NCBI GenBank assembly: GCA_005776365.1
Contig: SXPK01000126.1
Coordinates: 1 to 33,094, forward strand
Direction of reading: 5' to 3'
Length of the DNA: 33,094 nucleotides
Origin: Planctomycetia bacterium
Lineage (GTDB): Bacteria; Planctomycetota; UBA1135; UBA2386
Shown here: positions 1 to 9,300 of the stretch, piece by piece
Layout: every line of letters begins with the position of its first letter
Position numbering within the stretch: position 1 is the stretch's first letter
Program-made: the position numbers and the translations under genes
The notes under the pieces: model-generated
The model's database searches: none
Seen by the model: the letters and a program-made list of their open reading frames with translations, nothing else
Told to the model about the DNA's origin: nothing

Positions 1-699
1 ATCGTGCTGCTCGCGCAGATCGGATCCTATGTGCCGGCCAAGTCCGCACGCATCGGCGTCGTCGACCGCATCTTCACGCGCGTCGGATCGAGCGACGACA
101 TCAGCCGCGGTGCCTCGACCTTCATGGTCGAAATGACCGAGACCGCAAACATCCTCAACAACGCGACGAAGCGGAGCCTCGTGATCCTCGACGAGGTCGG
201 CCGGGGCACGAGCACTTACGACGGCATGTCGCTCGCTTGGGCAATCGCCGAAGACTTGCACGATCGCGTCGGCTGCCGCGCGCTGTTTGCGACGCACTAC
301 CACCAGCTGACGGACTTGCAGGCCGAGGGCCGCGCCATCGTCAGTCAGCGTGTCGCCGTCCGCGAATGGGGCGACGAGATCGTGTTCTTGCACCGCATCG
401 AGGACGGCGGCACTGACAAGAGCTATGGCCTCCACGTCGCACGGCTCGCTGGCATCCCGAAGGCCGTGATCGCTCGCGCCGAGGCGGTGCTCAAAGAACT
501 CGAGAACGAGGGCGCCGAGATGCGTGAGACGCTGGTGACTGCGCGTGAGCGGAAGCGGCCCGGCCTGCGGCAGAAAGAGCTGTTCTCGCCGCCTCCGGAC
601 CCAATCGTCGAAGCGCTGCGCGCGCTCGACCTGGACGGGCTCTCGCCACGCGAGGCGCTGGCATTGCTCGCAATGTGGAAGGAACAGGCGGGCGGCTGA
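1..699 (+). CDS. mutS: DNA mismatch repair protein MutS, C-terminal part (5' end truncated by window)
   Basis: Open from base 1 in frame 1; MutS ATPase motifs: [35 protein letters not shown] (Walker B), [25 protein letters not shown]. Confidence 0.97.
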   Translation: MVLLAQIGSYVPAKSARIGVVDRIFTRVGSSDDISRGASTFMVEMTETANILNNATKRSLVILDEVGRGTSTYDGMSLAWAIAEDLHDRVGCRALFATHYHQLTDLQAEGRAIVSQRVAVREWGDEIVFLHRIEDGGTDKSYGLHVARLAGIPKAVIARAEAVLKELENEGAEMRETLVTARERKRPGLRQKELFSPPPDPIVEALRALDLDGLSPREALALLAMWKEQAGG

Positions 700-711
700 T
701 CACCGCCCGCC
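687..711. terminator. Perfect 9-bp GC hairpin spanning the mutS stop codon
   Basis: GGCGGGCGG (687-695) / CCGCCCGCC (703-711), 7-nt loop; no U-tract follows. Confidence 0.5.
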
Positions 712-712
712 G

Positions 713-752
713 TGCGACTCGCAGCCTCGGCATGAACTAAGGCCGAGTCGCA
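713..752. terminator. Second inverted repeat in the mutS/flgO-like convergent gap
   Basis: TGCGACTCG (713-721) / CGAGTCGCA (744-752); alternative stem CTCGGC (726-731) / GCCGAG (742-747) shares the right arm. Confidence 0.4.
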
Positions 753-759
753 TCCCGCG

Positions 760-1299
760 TCACATGTTGCGGGTGTAGGTCGACAGCATGTCGTTCACGA
801 CCTTCGTGCGCAGCAGCACGAAGTCGGTCGCGGCGATCGTCGAGTCGTCGACGGTCGAGACCATCTTGAGCGACACGAGCACGTAGTCCTGCACGACGCC
901 GTAGGTGCCGACGATGATCGTGCGTGCGTTGTGATCCATCGCCAGATTGCGGACGTCTCGCGACAGCAAGAACTGGCCGTCCTCGCGCATCTGCAAGTGG
1001 TCCTGACGGACCGCAGCATGGATCACGTCGATGTTCTTCTGCGTCAGTCGCGAAGCGATGTACTCCGACAACTGCCGCCCAAACATCGACGTCATGCCGA
1101 AGTTGTTCACGTCGACGCAGGTCGAGATGAGCATGCGCCCGATGTCCTTGCGGTCATTGTGCTGCGCGATCAGCAGGTCGACGGCCTCGTAGGCCGCGAG
1201 CGCTGGCGTATGTCCCACGTGGTGGACGTGCAGGATGTGCCTGCACCCCGCCAGCGCGGCTGTTGCCGCCAACACGAGCGGAAGGAAGAGGGACCGCAT
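760..1299 (-). CDS. FlgO-family outer-membrane lipoprotein
   Basis: Lipobox-like N-terminus LAATAALAGC; FlgO-like motifs LISTCVDVNNFGMTSMFGRQLSEYIASRLTQ, FLLSRDVRNLAMDHNARTIIVGTYGV. Confidence 0.75.
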   Translation of the reverse strand: MRSLFLPLVLAATAALAGCRHILHVHHVGHTPALAAYEAVDLLIAQHNDRKDIGRMLISTCVDVNNFGMTSMFGRQLSEYIASRLTQKNIDVIHAAVRQDHLQMREDGQFLLSRDVRNLAMDHNARTIIVGTYGVVQDYVLVSLKMVSTVDDSTIAATDFVLLRTKVVNDMLSTYTRNM

Positions 1300-1302
1300 G
1301 GA

Positions 1303-2253
1303 TCACTTCCCCCCGAGCGGGAGCGAGTTGCAACCCGAGCAGTCCTTCGCAACCGGCTTCTGTTCTGGCATCTGCAGCTCAACGCGGAGCGCCGTGTTGC
1401 GCCACATTGGACGCTCCGGCGGCATGCAGTTGTCCTCGACTGGGCAGTTGTCGCGCGCCGTCAGGCGGAAGACGCGGCCGTAGTGGATGCGCTCGCGCAG
1501 CTTCATGATCTCGTGCTGCTGCGCCTGCATCGTCTGTTCGAGCTGGCTGTTCGCGCTCGCAAGCGAGGCGCCGATGCCCTGCGCGTTCTGCAGTTCGGTG
1601 GCAAGTCGCTGTTGCTCAGCCTCATTCTTCAGCGCACCGAGGGTAGCGTCGACAAAGCGCTCGACGCGATCGCGACGGATGGTTGCGAGGACCCAGCACT
1701 TGTAGCGACGCATCTCGAATCGATGCGAGTTGACCGGAACGATCCCGTCCCAGTGACGCGGAGGCAATTCGTCGACGTCCCACTGCTCCCAATACTGCGC
1801 CTTTGGCAGCAGTTCGCCGACGATCGCGTCCGTCAGCGCGTGCACGCGCGATTGGATCTCCTGGCCCGGACGCTCGCCGTCCGCAGGACCGGCGTCCGCG
1901 ACCGGCAGGAACCGAACGCCCTTGGCCCAGTCCTTGTCGCAAGCCTCAGCAGTCACGCGCGTGCTCACGTATTCTGCGAGTTGCTGGCGCGCGTGCAGGA
2001 ACGCCTCGTCGAAGGCCTTGCGCTCGTCGAGCACGTTGTAGCCGTTGCCGCGGCCGACGAACGCGAGGTCCGCGTCCGAACTGGGGATGGCGCCGCGCAC
2101 CCATTCGGGAGCGTCTTCTGCGCCGTGAATCTGATTGCGGACGAGGCTCTCCTCGTATCGCTGGAACTGGGAGCCGCAGGCCGTGAGCAAGACGGCGCAC
2201 CCGAACACCGACGGCAAGGCGCCGTTCCGGAGGAAAGAGAGACGGAGGGACAT
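1303..2253 (-). CDS. LPP20-like lipoprotein, probably co-transcribed with the FlgO-like gene
   Basis: From MSLRLSF; lipobox VLLTAC; APEWVRGAIP...LAFVGRGNGYNVLDERKAFDEAFLHARQQLAEYVSTRV resembles LPP20 proteins; 3 bp separate its stop from the FlgO-like start. Confidence 0.6.
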   Translation of the reverse strand: MSLRLSFLRNGALPSVFGCAVLLTACGSQFQRYEESLVRNQIHGAEDAPEWVRGAIPSSDADLAFVGRGNGYNVLDERKAFDEAFLHARQQLAEYVSTRVTAEACDKDWAKGVRFLPVADAGPADGERPGQEIQSRVHALTDAIVGELLPKAQYWEQWDVDELPPRHWDGIVPVNSHRFEMRRYKCWVLATIRRDRVERFVDATLGALKNEAEQQRLATELQNAQGIGASLASANSQLEQTMQAQQHEIMKLRERIHYGRVFRLTARDNCPVEDNCMPPERPMWRNTALRVELQMPEQKPVAKDCSGCNSLPLGGK

Positions 2254-2464
2254 GGGAGGAATCCAATGGGGCCGCGGGAGGCCAAGAGGCCAACCGCACG
2301 CGGGAAGCTGCATTCGCAACTTGCCGAGCATGCTCCCGAATCCGCGAACCGACGATCTGTGACAGCTTCCCGAGGAAATCTGCGGCTTGGCGCACCGCAG
2401 ATCGGCGTGCGTGCGTGCATCGGCAACCACGTGCTCGGCCGTCGATCGGTCCATAAGTTGTTTC

Positions 2465-2516
2465 GTGCCACAGACTCATGGCACTCTCCCAGGCCCTCGT
2501 AGGATCCCCGAGGGCC
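2465..2516. terminator. Two tandem hairpins downstream of the TonB-receptor gene
   Basis: GTGCCA (2465-2470)/TGGCAC (2479-2484) and GGCCCTCG (2492-2499)/CGAGGGCC (2509-2516), all perfect. Confidence 0.4.
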
Positions 2517-2644
2517 CTTTGGGGTCGCGGAGCAGAGGCCGATGCGGATTGGGTCCAACGGGACCGGGCCCGCATTGCGCATCGCTGCAGTGGCGAGCAC
2601 TCGCCACGTGTGGCGCCGCCGCCAGACGACAGTCTCGACGGGCC

Positions 2645-5002
2645 TCAGAAGCTGATCTTGCCGCCGAGGATCGCGTTGAAGCCGGCTTGATTCACGCCGG
2701 AGCCGTGGATGCGGTAGCTCGTGTCCGTGACGTTCTCCAGCGTGAGAAACAGGTCGAGATGGTCCGTCGCCTTGTAGCCCGAACTGAGCATCAGCACGCA
2801 GTAGCCTGGCGTGCCGTCTGGAGGAATTCGGGACGTGTCGGCGCGATCCGCAGAATCCAGGCGGTCCTCGTGATTGGCTGCGGTCGTCCGAGCTTCGACC
2901 CAAAGCCGTCCCTGCTCATGCGTCCAACGCAGCGCCAACGAACCGGTCGTGGGCATCAGTCGCGAGATCGGTTGCCGTACCGGCGAGAGGCTTCCGGTTG
3001 GATAGACATCCGATTCGCCATCGACATAGGCGACGAAGCCCGACGCGCGCCATTGCCGGTCGAGGTTCCACGATGCCTCGAGTTCGCCTCCAGACAGCCA
3101 ACCGTTGGCGCCGTTGGTCTGCGTGGTGATGACTTCACCCGTTACTGGCACCGTGCCGATCGGGCGCGTCGTGATCAGGTCCTCGATGTCGATGTAGAAG
3201 GCCGCAGCCTGCAGGCCGAGCCTCTCGCCAATGTGGCGCGTGCCGACCTCGTAGGTCATGAAGTGCTCCGGGTTGACGTCGAGCGACCCGGTCGAGATCT
3301 GGCCAGTCCGCGAGGACTTCAAGGAGCTGAGGTCGCTGATGTTGGGCGCACGGAAGGCCTGCGACGCGCCGCCATAGACGCTCCACTCGTCTGCCACTTG
3401 AACGCTCACGCGCGCATTGAAGGTCGCGTCTTCCCAATCGTTTGCCGCGCTGATCGGGGCAGCAGGCGAGCCACCGTCGCTCATGCGGCCGATGTCCGCC
3501 GAGGCGTAGGTGTAGCGACCGCCCAGCGTCAACTCGACATCGTCGGATAGCGGCGCGCGCGCCTGCGCGAACACGCCAAACAGGTTGTAGCGCGCGCGAT
3601 CGCCGAGCGGACCTTGGATCGGCACCGTGGTCGTCGTGGCGCCCAGCGGCGTCGTGACTGTGGTCACGGTGTCCGAGTCGATTGAGTCGCGATACCAGTC
3701 TGCGCCGTAGGTCACCGTCACACCGTCGAGCTCGCTGTCGACGCTCAACGCCGCGCCAAGCGTGTCGATGTCCGTGTCATCGAGTTGCACGCTGGTGTTG
3801 ACTGGAGGACTGCCGACGAGACGCGTGCGGTTGAACCCTTCCTGCGAGCGTTGGAAAGAGAAAGTGAACCTGTAGGCCTCGACCGCGCCACCAAGGTCCT
3901 CGCCCCCAAGTCGGAGGTAACTCAACGAACGATCCTGATCGTAAACGCGCGCAAGGTCCGGGCTCGGCTGGGTCGTGCCCCGCCACGGCTCGAAGTAGAT
4001 CGTGCTGTGCGTGCGCCACACGTCATCCTGCGCGGCCTGTTGGTGCACGGCAGTGATCGTGTGGTTCCGGTCGAGCGCGACGTCGGCGCGCAGGTCGAAG
4101 TCGAACTCGTCGTAGCCCGTCTTCTCCATCGTGCCGAGATCGCGATCCCAGATGTCGCCGAAGTCGCGATAGGTCACGCCAGCGTGCAGGCCGAACCCGC
4201 CGCCGACGCCGACTTGGGACTCGACGCGGCCCGTGTGCGAGCCGCCATTCGTGTCATAACGATAAAGGGCCGAGCCGTGCGTGAAGCCCGCCCCATCCGT
4301 TTCGCCGCGGAAGTCCGCGTAGCGGGTGTGCAGATTGACGGTGCCACCGACCGCGTCCGAGCCATAGAGCACCGAGCCCTGGCTCTTGATCACCTCCAAC
4401 TGGTCGACCGCGTAGGCGTCGATCGTGTTGAAGTACTGAACCGGGCCGCTGCGGAAGCTGGAGTTGTTGAAGCGAATGCCGTCGATCAGAACGAGGTTCT
4501 GCCGACCTGTGAAGCCGCGGATGTATGGCGAACCATGGCCTTGCGTCGTCTTCTGCACCATCACGCCAGGCGTGTCGCGCAGTGCCTCAGGCAGCGTGCG
4601 ATAGCCGCGCTGGACGAAGGTGTCCTGATCGAGCGTCTGGTAGGTATAGGGCGTGCGAAGCTCGTCCTCGGCGAAGCCCGATGCAGTGACGACGACGCGC
4701 GGTGGCCCGCCCTGCGGACCGACAGCCTGCGGCGCTGGACGCTGCGGCTCGGTCGGCGCCGGAGACACCTTGGGCTGCTGGGGCGAGGGTTGCGGGTCTT
4801 GCGGCAGGCTCTGGGTCGCGGCAACAGCAGGCACGGCCTTGGCGGCAGGAGTGGACCCGGCTGACGCCGGCGTCTTGGCCGGCGCAGGGTGTTGAGCCGG
4901 TGCAGGGTGTTGAGCCTGCGTAGGGTGTTGAGCCGGTGCAGGGACCGCCAACGCCGCGCACGCGGCAACGGCCGCAATCGGGCCAGGGAACTTCTTGTGC
5001 AT
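2645..5002 (-). CDS. TonB-dependent outer-membrane receptor
   Basis: From MHKKFPGPIAAVAACAALAVPAPAQ; plug motifs LPEALRDTPGVMVQKTTQGHGSPYIRGFTGRQNLVLIDGIRFNNS, LEVIKSQGSVLYGSDAVGGTVNL; C-terminal beta-barrel ending GGKISF. Confidence 0.95.
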   Translation of the reverse strand: MHKKFPGPIAAVAACAALAVPAPAQHPTQAQHPAPAQHPAPAKTPASAGSTPAAKAVPAVAATQSLPQDPQPSPQQPKVSPAPTEPQRPAPQAVGPQGGPPRVVVTASGFAEDELRTPYTYQTLDQDTFVQRGYRTLPEALRDTPGVMVQKTTQGHGSPYIRGFTGRQNLVLIDGIRFNNSSFRSGPVQYFNTIDAYAVDQLEVIKSQGSVLYGSDAVGGTVNLHTRYADFRGETDGAGFTHGSALYRYDTNGGSHTGRVESQVGVGGGFGLHAGVTYRDFGDIWDRDLGTMEKTGYDEFDFDLRADVALDRNHTITAVHQQAAQDDVWRTHSTIYFEPWRGTTQPSPDLARVYDQDRSLSYLRLGGEDLGGAVEAYRFTFSFQRSQEGFNRTRLVGSPPVNTSVQLDDTDIDTLGAALSVDSELDGVTVTYGADWYRDSIDSDTVTTVTTPLGATTTTVPIQGPLGDRARYNLFGVFAQARAPLSDDVELTLGGRYTYASADIGRMSDGGSPAAPISAANDWEDATFNARVSVQVADEWSVYGGASQAFRAPNISDLSSLKSSRTGQISTGSLDVNPEHFMTYEVGTRHIGERLGLQAAAFYIDIEDLITTRPIGTVPVTGEVITTQTNGANGWLSGGELEASWNLDRQWRASGFVAYVDGESDVYPTGSLSPVRQPISRLMPTTGSLALRWTHEQGRLWVEARTTAANHEDRLDSADRADTSRIPPDGTPGYCVLMLSSGYKATDHLDLFLTLENVTDTSYRIHGSGVNQAGFNAILGGKISF
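4889..4942. repeat. 18-bp tandem repeat, three units, encoding a Pro/Ala-rich hexapeptide in the receptor N-terminus
   Basis: GTGTTGAGCCGGTGCAGG x3 (middle unit diverged); a more diverged unit CGTCTTGGCCGGCGCAGG lies at 4871-4888. Encodes AQHPAP/AQHPTQ. Confidence 0.9.
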
Positions 5003-5150
5003 GGACTGGGAGAACACGAACTGAGCCGGCGGTTCACGCCGCGGCAGTAGGGACCGCGCCGAACGGACCCTAACGCATCGCGGTTCAGCGAGAATCTGAC
5101 CGCGACGACCCGCGACGCGGCGGCTAGCCTTCGGCCCCGGCTGCCACAGC

Positions 5151-6344
5151 ATGCGTTCCTCGACCGGCCAGCACTTCCTCGCACTCGACCATGTGCGCGC
5201 CGTCGCCGCCTGGCTCGTGTTCGTCTGGCACTTCAACCACGGCAACCCTGCTGCCACACCGCCCCTGCCGCCACCGACGGCGCAACCGCCACTCGGCCTG
5301 TGCTCGGCGATCCACAACACGATCGAGGGCTGGATCTTCTTGCTGTCGCAGGTCGCGCCGGGAGCCATCGCGGGATCCCCAGTGCCGTTCGCCAACGTGC
5401 CATCGCTGTGGCCGGCGTCGCTGCTCGACGAGGGCCACACCGGCGTGGCGCTGTTCATGACGCTCTCCGGTTACCTCTTCGCCAAATTGCTCGAAGGCAG
5501 GACGGTCCGCTTCCCGGCGTTCCTGTGGAACCGCGGGCTGCGCCTGCTGCCGCTGCTTGCGCTGGTGCTGGCGATCGTCGGATTGCGTGAAGTGAGCAAG
5601 GGGACAGCGAGCACTGATGAGTATCTCGTGTTCATCGCCAAGGGCCTCGTGTTCCCGACGCTGCCCAATGGCGCCTGGTCGATCACCGTCGAGTTCCACT
5701 TCTATGTGCTGCTGCCGACGATGCTATTCCTCAGCCGACGGTCCTGCTGGCCGCTCGTCGTCGCCATCGTTGCGTCCGTCGCGATGCGCGCCGTGATCTG
5801 GCACTACGAAGGCACCGTGCAGACACTCGCATACTCGACGCTCGTTGGTCGCTTCGACCAGTTTGCGCTCGGCATTCTCGCCCTCCGGCAACGCGACGTG
5901 ATCGTGCGCGCATGGCCGATCGCGGCGCTCTTCCTCATCGGATGCATCGGCTGCTACCACTGGTTCGACAGCAGCGGCGGTTACTACGGAGCCACGGGCT
6001 ATCCGACGCCGGATCCATCGTGGATCTGGTTGCCGGGCCTGGAGGGCGCGGGCTATGCAACTGCGATCGCGCTCTACGACACACTGTGCCGACCCCAAGA
6101 CCGGGGGTTCTCCGCCGTCCTTGGCCGCCTCGGCGCCTACAGCTACTCGATCTACTTGCTGCACTTCTTCGTCGTGTTCGAACTGAGCGATGCAGCGGCT
6201 CGCTGGCTCTCTCCGCACGCCGGCTTCTGGACGTGCACGGGACTCGCGACGCTGGCGTTCGTCGCGATGCTGCCCTTGGGCTGGCTCAGTTTCCGTTTCG
6301 TCGAGTCGCCGTTCCTGCGGCTGCGGCGCCCCTACCTGCGCTGA
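5151..6344 (+). CDS. Acyltransferase-3 family integral membrane protein
   Basis: N-terminal FLALDHVRAVAAWLVFVWHF; GAWSITVEFHFYVLLP; C-terminal YSYSIYLLHFF; multiple hydrophobic segments. Confidence 0.92.
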   Translation: MRSSTGQHFLALDHVRAVAAWLVFVWHFNHGNPAATPPLPPPTAQPPLGLCSAIHNTIEGWIFLLSQVAPGAIAGSPVPFANVPSLWPASLLDEGHTGVALFMTLSGYLFAKLLEGRTVRFPAFLWNRGLRLLPLLALVLAIVGLREVSKGTASTDEYLVFIAKGLVFPTLPNGAWSITVEFHFYVLLPTMLFLSRRSCWPLVVAIVASVAMRAVIWHYEGTVQTLAYSTLVGRFDQFALGILALRQRDVIVRAWPIAALFLIGCIGCYHWFDSSGGYYGATGYPTPDPSWIWLPGLEGAGYATAIALYDTLCRPQDRGFSAVLGRLGAYSYSIYLLHFFVVFELSDAAARWLSPHAGFWTCTGLATLAFVAMLPLGWLSFRFVESPFLRLRRPYLR

Positions 6345-6357
6345 CGCGCCGACGAGT

Positions 6358-7902
6358 TCACTTTGCGAGTTCAAGCACGTGCCAGGTCGAGACCGACTTG
6401 GAAGCCGCGTGCAAGTCGACCGAACCATTCCAAGCGGCGAACGCGATGAACAGCCGCTGCGGCGGCTCGAACTCCAGTTCGCCGGGTCCGTGCGCGCGCA
6501 TGCTGCGGCTCGCGACCAGCGTCCAGACGCCGTCGCGCCAACGCGGCGTGGCAACGATCGTGCGGCCGGTGCCGCGTTCTTGCGCCATGCCGCGCATTCC
6601 ATGCACGCGCAGCGCTTCGCCGACGCGGGACGGCTGCGTCACGCCTGGGACGAACAGGGGCATGTCGACGTCGTTGCGTCCGAGTCGCGACAACAGGTCG
6701 AGCCCACCCGCAACGTCTTCGCGCTGGAAAGCTCGCCACCGCCAGATCTCCACGGACTCATGGCCGCCCATCGCGAACATCGGCGGCTCTCGTTCCGTCG
6801 AGAACTCCAGCGCCGCGCCATCCGCCTGCGGAGAACCCACCACCGCGCGGTCGTCGCGCGTCGTGTCGTCCCATTGCAACTGGAAGACCAGCCGATCGTC
6901 GTCGTGAACGCAGCGGACACGCACATCGAACACTGCTTCAGGGCGCCACCACAGCGGCGCGAGCGGCACGCGAACGGATTCGATGTCGCCCCAGTCAGGG
7001 TCACTGGGGTCATTGGGGATGTCGATGACTCGCGCGGCGCGGATCGTGCGGCGCCACTGCACATGCTGACCTTCGCTGCCATCCACGATGCGCGACTTCA
7101 CGTAATCGACGAGCAAGGCCAACTCGACGTCCGTGAGATCCGTCGGCGGCATGTTGGCGCCGGGAATCCCCGCGCGAATGCGATGCGCGATCGCCTCCCG
7201 CGTCGCCTCCCCGCGCATGAAGCCCGCCGTGAAGTCGCGTGGCCACTGTTGATCCGCCACTCCTGCCCACGCGATGTCTGGCGTGCGGCCCTTGCCGTCT
7301 TCGCCATGGCACGCCGCGCAGTGGCGTTGATAGAGCCGATGGCCGCGCTCATGGTTGCCCTCGGTTTCTGGCAGCGATGGCGGCACCGTGACAGAAGGTC
7401 CAGGCTGCATCCGGCGTTCGGCTTCGACACGCGCCTTGGCTTCGTCGGCAACGATGCCGAGCGAAGCCGCGCGCGTCCGCAAGCGCTCGCTCATGCCGTC
7501 GATGGCAAGCGAGCGAACATGTCGCGCCAACGCGACGAGATCCGCATCGGCCATCCACGAGTAGGACGGCATCGTCGAGCCAGGGAGGCCACGACGCAGG
7601 GTCGCGACGAGGTCTGCGTCGCTCGGGACGCCGTTCAGGCTGCTGGCGAGCTTGAACACACCGTCGCGGAACGCGCGCGGCCGCGGGAACAGCAAGGGGC
7701 GGACTGCGGTTTCTGCATCCCCGAGCACTCCGTGACAATCGACACAGTGGCGCTCGAACAGCGCCTCACCGCGAGTCTGGATCCCTGTCGAATGCATCGA
7801 CGCGCAGGACACGAGCGTCGTCGCAGCAGTTGCAGCCACGACAACGAACAACGCGCACTCGATGGCAGCGCCGGTGAACCTACGGTTGCACTTCGATCCC
7901 AT
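6358..7902 (-). CDS. Di-heme cytochrome c lipoprotein fused to an ethylbenzene-dehydrogenase-like heme-binding domain
   Basis: Lipobox-like TTLVSC; CVDCH and CAACH heme-c motifs; C-terminal region (PLWWRPEAVFDVRVRCVHDDDRLVFQLQWDD...) resembles EBDH-type heme domains. Confidence 0.82.
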   Translation of the reverse strand: MGSKCNRRFTGAAIECALFVVVAATAATTLVSCASMHSTGIQTRGEALFERHCVDCHGVLGDAETAVRPLLFPRPRAFRDGVFKLASSLNGVPSDADLVATLRRGLPGSTMPSYSWMADADLVALARHVRSLAIDGMSERLRTRAASLGIVADEAKARVEAERRMQPGPSVTVPPSLPETEGNHERGHRLYQRHCAACHGEDGKGRTPDIAWAGVADQQWPRDFTAGFMRGEATREAIAHRIRAGIPGANMPPTDLTDVELALLVDYVKSRIVDGSEGQHVQWRRTIRAARVIDIPNDPSDPDWGDIESVRVPLAPLWWRPEAVFDVRVRCVHDDDRLVFQLQWDDTTRDDRAVVGSPQADGAALEFSTEREPPMFAMGGHESVEIWRWRAFQREDVAGGLDLLSRLGRNDVDMPLFVPGVTQPSRVGEALRVHGMRGMAQERGTGRTIVATPRWRDGVWTLVASRSMRAHGPGELEFEPPQRLFIAFAAWNGSVDLHAASKSVSTWHVLELAK

Positions 7903-8045
7903 ACCCAGAGGTTAGGATGGCGAAGCAAGGGCGACGCTAGGTCAACGGCAGCCGCATCCACGCGGCATTGTGCGTAGCGGTCGCCCAGCGCACGGCACAC
8001 GCTGAGCCGGAGCAAGCATCGCGCACCAACTGGTGGCGAGTGGAA

Positions 8046-9209
8046 TCAGTTCCCGAGCCGCAGAATGCCCGCGTTCGTGACGGCGGCCACTGCATCGTTG
8101 GCAAACGCCAATGCCTGCACATAGACCTCGAGGCCAGCAAGGCTCTGCAACCCAGGCACCTGCAACGACCACGTGAAGTCACCCAGCCCCGTTGCAATGC
8201 CAACCAAGCTGGCGTCGCAATAGCCCGCTGGGTCGACGAACAAGAACTCGTCGATCGCCGCCAGTGAGATCGCGGCGGGCGTGAGGCCAATCATGCCGAC
8301 GACGGGCGCGGCCGAAGGCAGGTTGCTCATTTCGAGTGTGAACGGCGCGCCGAGCACGGGCGCCGGCGTGGCTGTGGCAGGATGCATCGTCGGCCGTCCC
8401 AGCCCAGAACCCGTGCCGAACTCGCCGTAGCAGGGGCTCCAAGGATTTGGCGCCGGCATGATCTGCTGCAGCGCGCCGAAGAGCCGGTTCGCGATCAACT
8501 GCTCGCCAAGTCCATTGGGATGCACTTGATCCGCGAGATGCGCTTGCACATCGAAGCCCGTGTGGAGATCGACGATGCGCACGCCCGGCATCGTTGCGAG
8601 ACCATCGATCACCGCGTTGACCGCGAGGATGCCCTGGTCGAGGCCGTAGATCGTGCCCGTTCCCGCCGGCAGATTGAGCGCAGGCGTCGGCACCAACACC
8701 GCCGGCAGCGGCGGGATCTTGGCGATGACGATCTCCATATTGGGGTCGTATTGCGGCGAGCGCAGCACGCTGACGATGCCGCGCAGAAACGCGTCCGAGA
8801 CCTGCGCAATCTGCTGCGTCGTCATCTGATAGAACACCGTGCCCTTGATGACGTCGTTGGTCCCAAGCTGCACGACTGCAATGTCCGCTTCAAACTGCTG
8901 CAACGGTGCGAAGAGTTGGAAGCACACCTCGATGGTGGAACCGCCAGAGAAGCCGTAGTGATCGAGGTCGTAGGTCGGGTGCGCCGGGGCCCGTCCGCCG
9001 ATCACGCCGTGCCGTGCGCCAACAAAGTCGAAGCAGTGACCGGCGCCATGCAACAGGGTCCAAAGCGGTTGGCGATAGGTGTGTCGCTGGACCGTGCCCT
9101 CGGTGATCGAGTCACCGACGAAGACGATTCGAGTGCGCGGCTCCTGGGCGAGCAGACTGGTCGCCAGGAAAGAGCCCACGAGGAACGCGTTCGTAGCTAG
9201 GCTAGGCAT
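8046..9209 (-). CDS. Secreted SGNH/GDSL-type hydrolase with a C-terminal beta-rich domain
   Basis: From MPSLATNAFLVGSFLATSLLAQ; IVFVGDSITEG (block I), VVQLGTNDVIKG (block III), DQVHPNGLGEQLIANRL (DxxH, block V). Confidence 0.88.
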   Translation of the reverse strand: MPSLATNAFLVGSFLATSLLAQEPRTRIVFVGDSITEGTVQRHTYRQPLWTLLHGAGHCFDFVGARHGVIGGRAPAHPTYDLDHYGFSGGSTIEVCFQLFAPLQQFEADIAVVQLGTNDVIKGTVFYQMTTQQIAQVSDAFLRGIVSVLRSPQYDPNMEIVIAKIPPLPAVLVPTPALNLPAGTGTIYGLDQGILAVNAVIDGLATMPGVRIVDLHTGFDVQAHLADQVHPNGLGEQLIANRLFGALQQIMPAPNPWSPCYGEFGTGSGLGRPTMHPATATPAPVLGAPFTLEMSNLPSAAPVVGMIGLTPAAISLAAIDEFLFVDPAGYCDASLVGIATGLGDFTWSLQVPGLQSLAGLEVYVQALAFANDAVAAVTNAGILRLGN

Positions 9210-9244
9210 AAGGAGAAAGACTATGCATCCGGTGAGACCATTCC

Positions 9245-9300
9245 AGCCTTGGCAAGCATTGTGGCCAATACGGTTGGCCATGCCGCCGTTGCCAAGGGCT
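9245..9300. promoter_or_regulatory. Nested inverted repeats in the divergent intergenic region
   Basis: Outer CCTTGGCAA (9247-9255)/TTGCCAAGG (9289-9297); inner TGGCCAA (9262-9268)-TACGG-TTGGCCA (9274-9280). All perfect. Confidence 0.6.

Noticed and set aside
931-2502. 523-aa plus-strand ORF
   Set aside because: Antisense to the FlgO-like and LPP20-like lipoproteins; low-complexity Arg/His/Leu-rich product without domain motifs.
6190-7977. 595-aa plus-strand ORF
   Set aside because: Antisense to the di-heme cytochrome gene, which has CXXCH motifs and a signal sequence.
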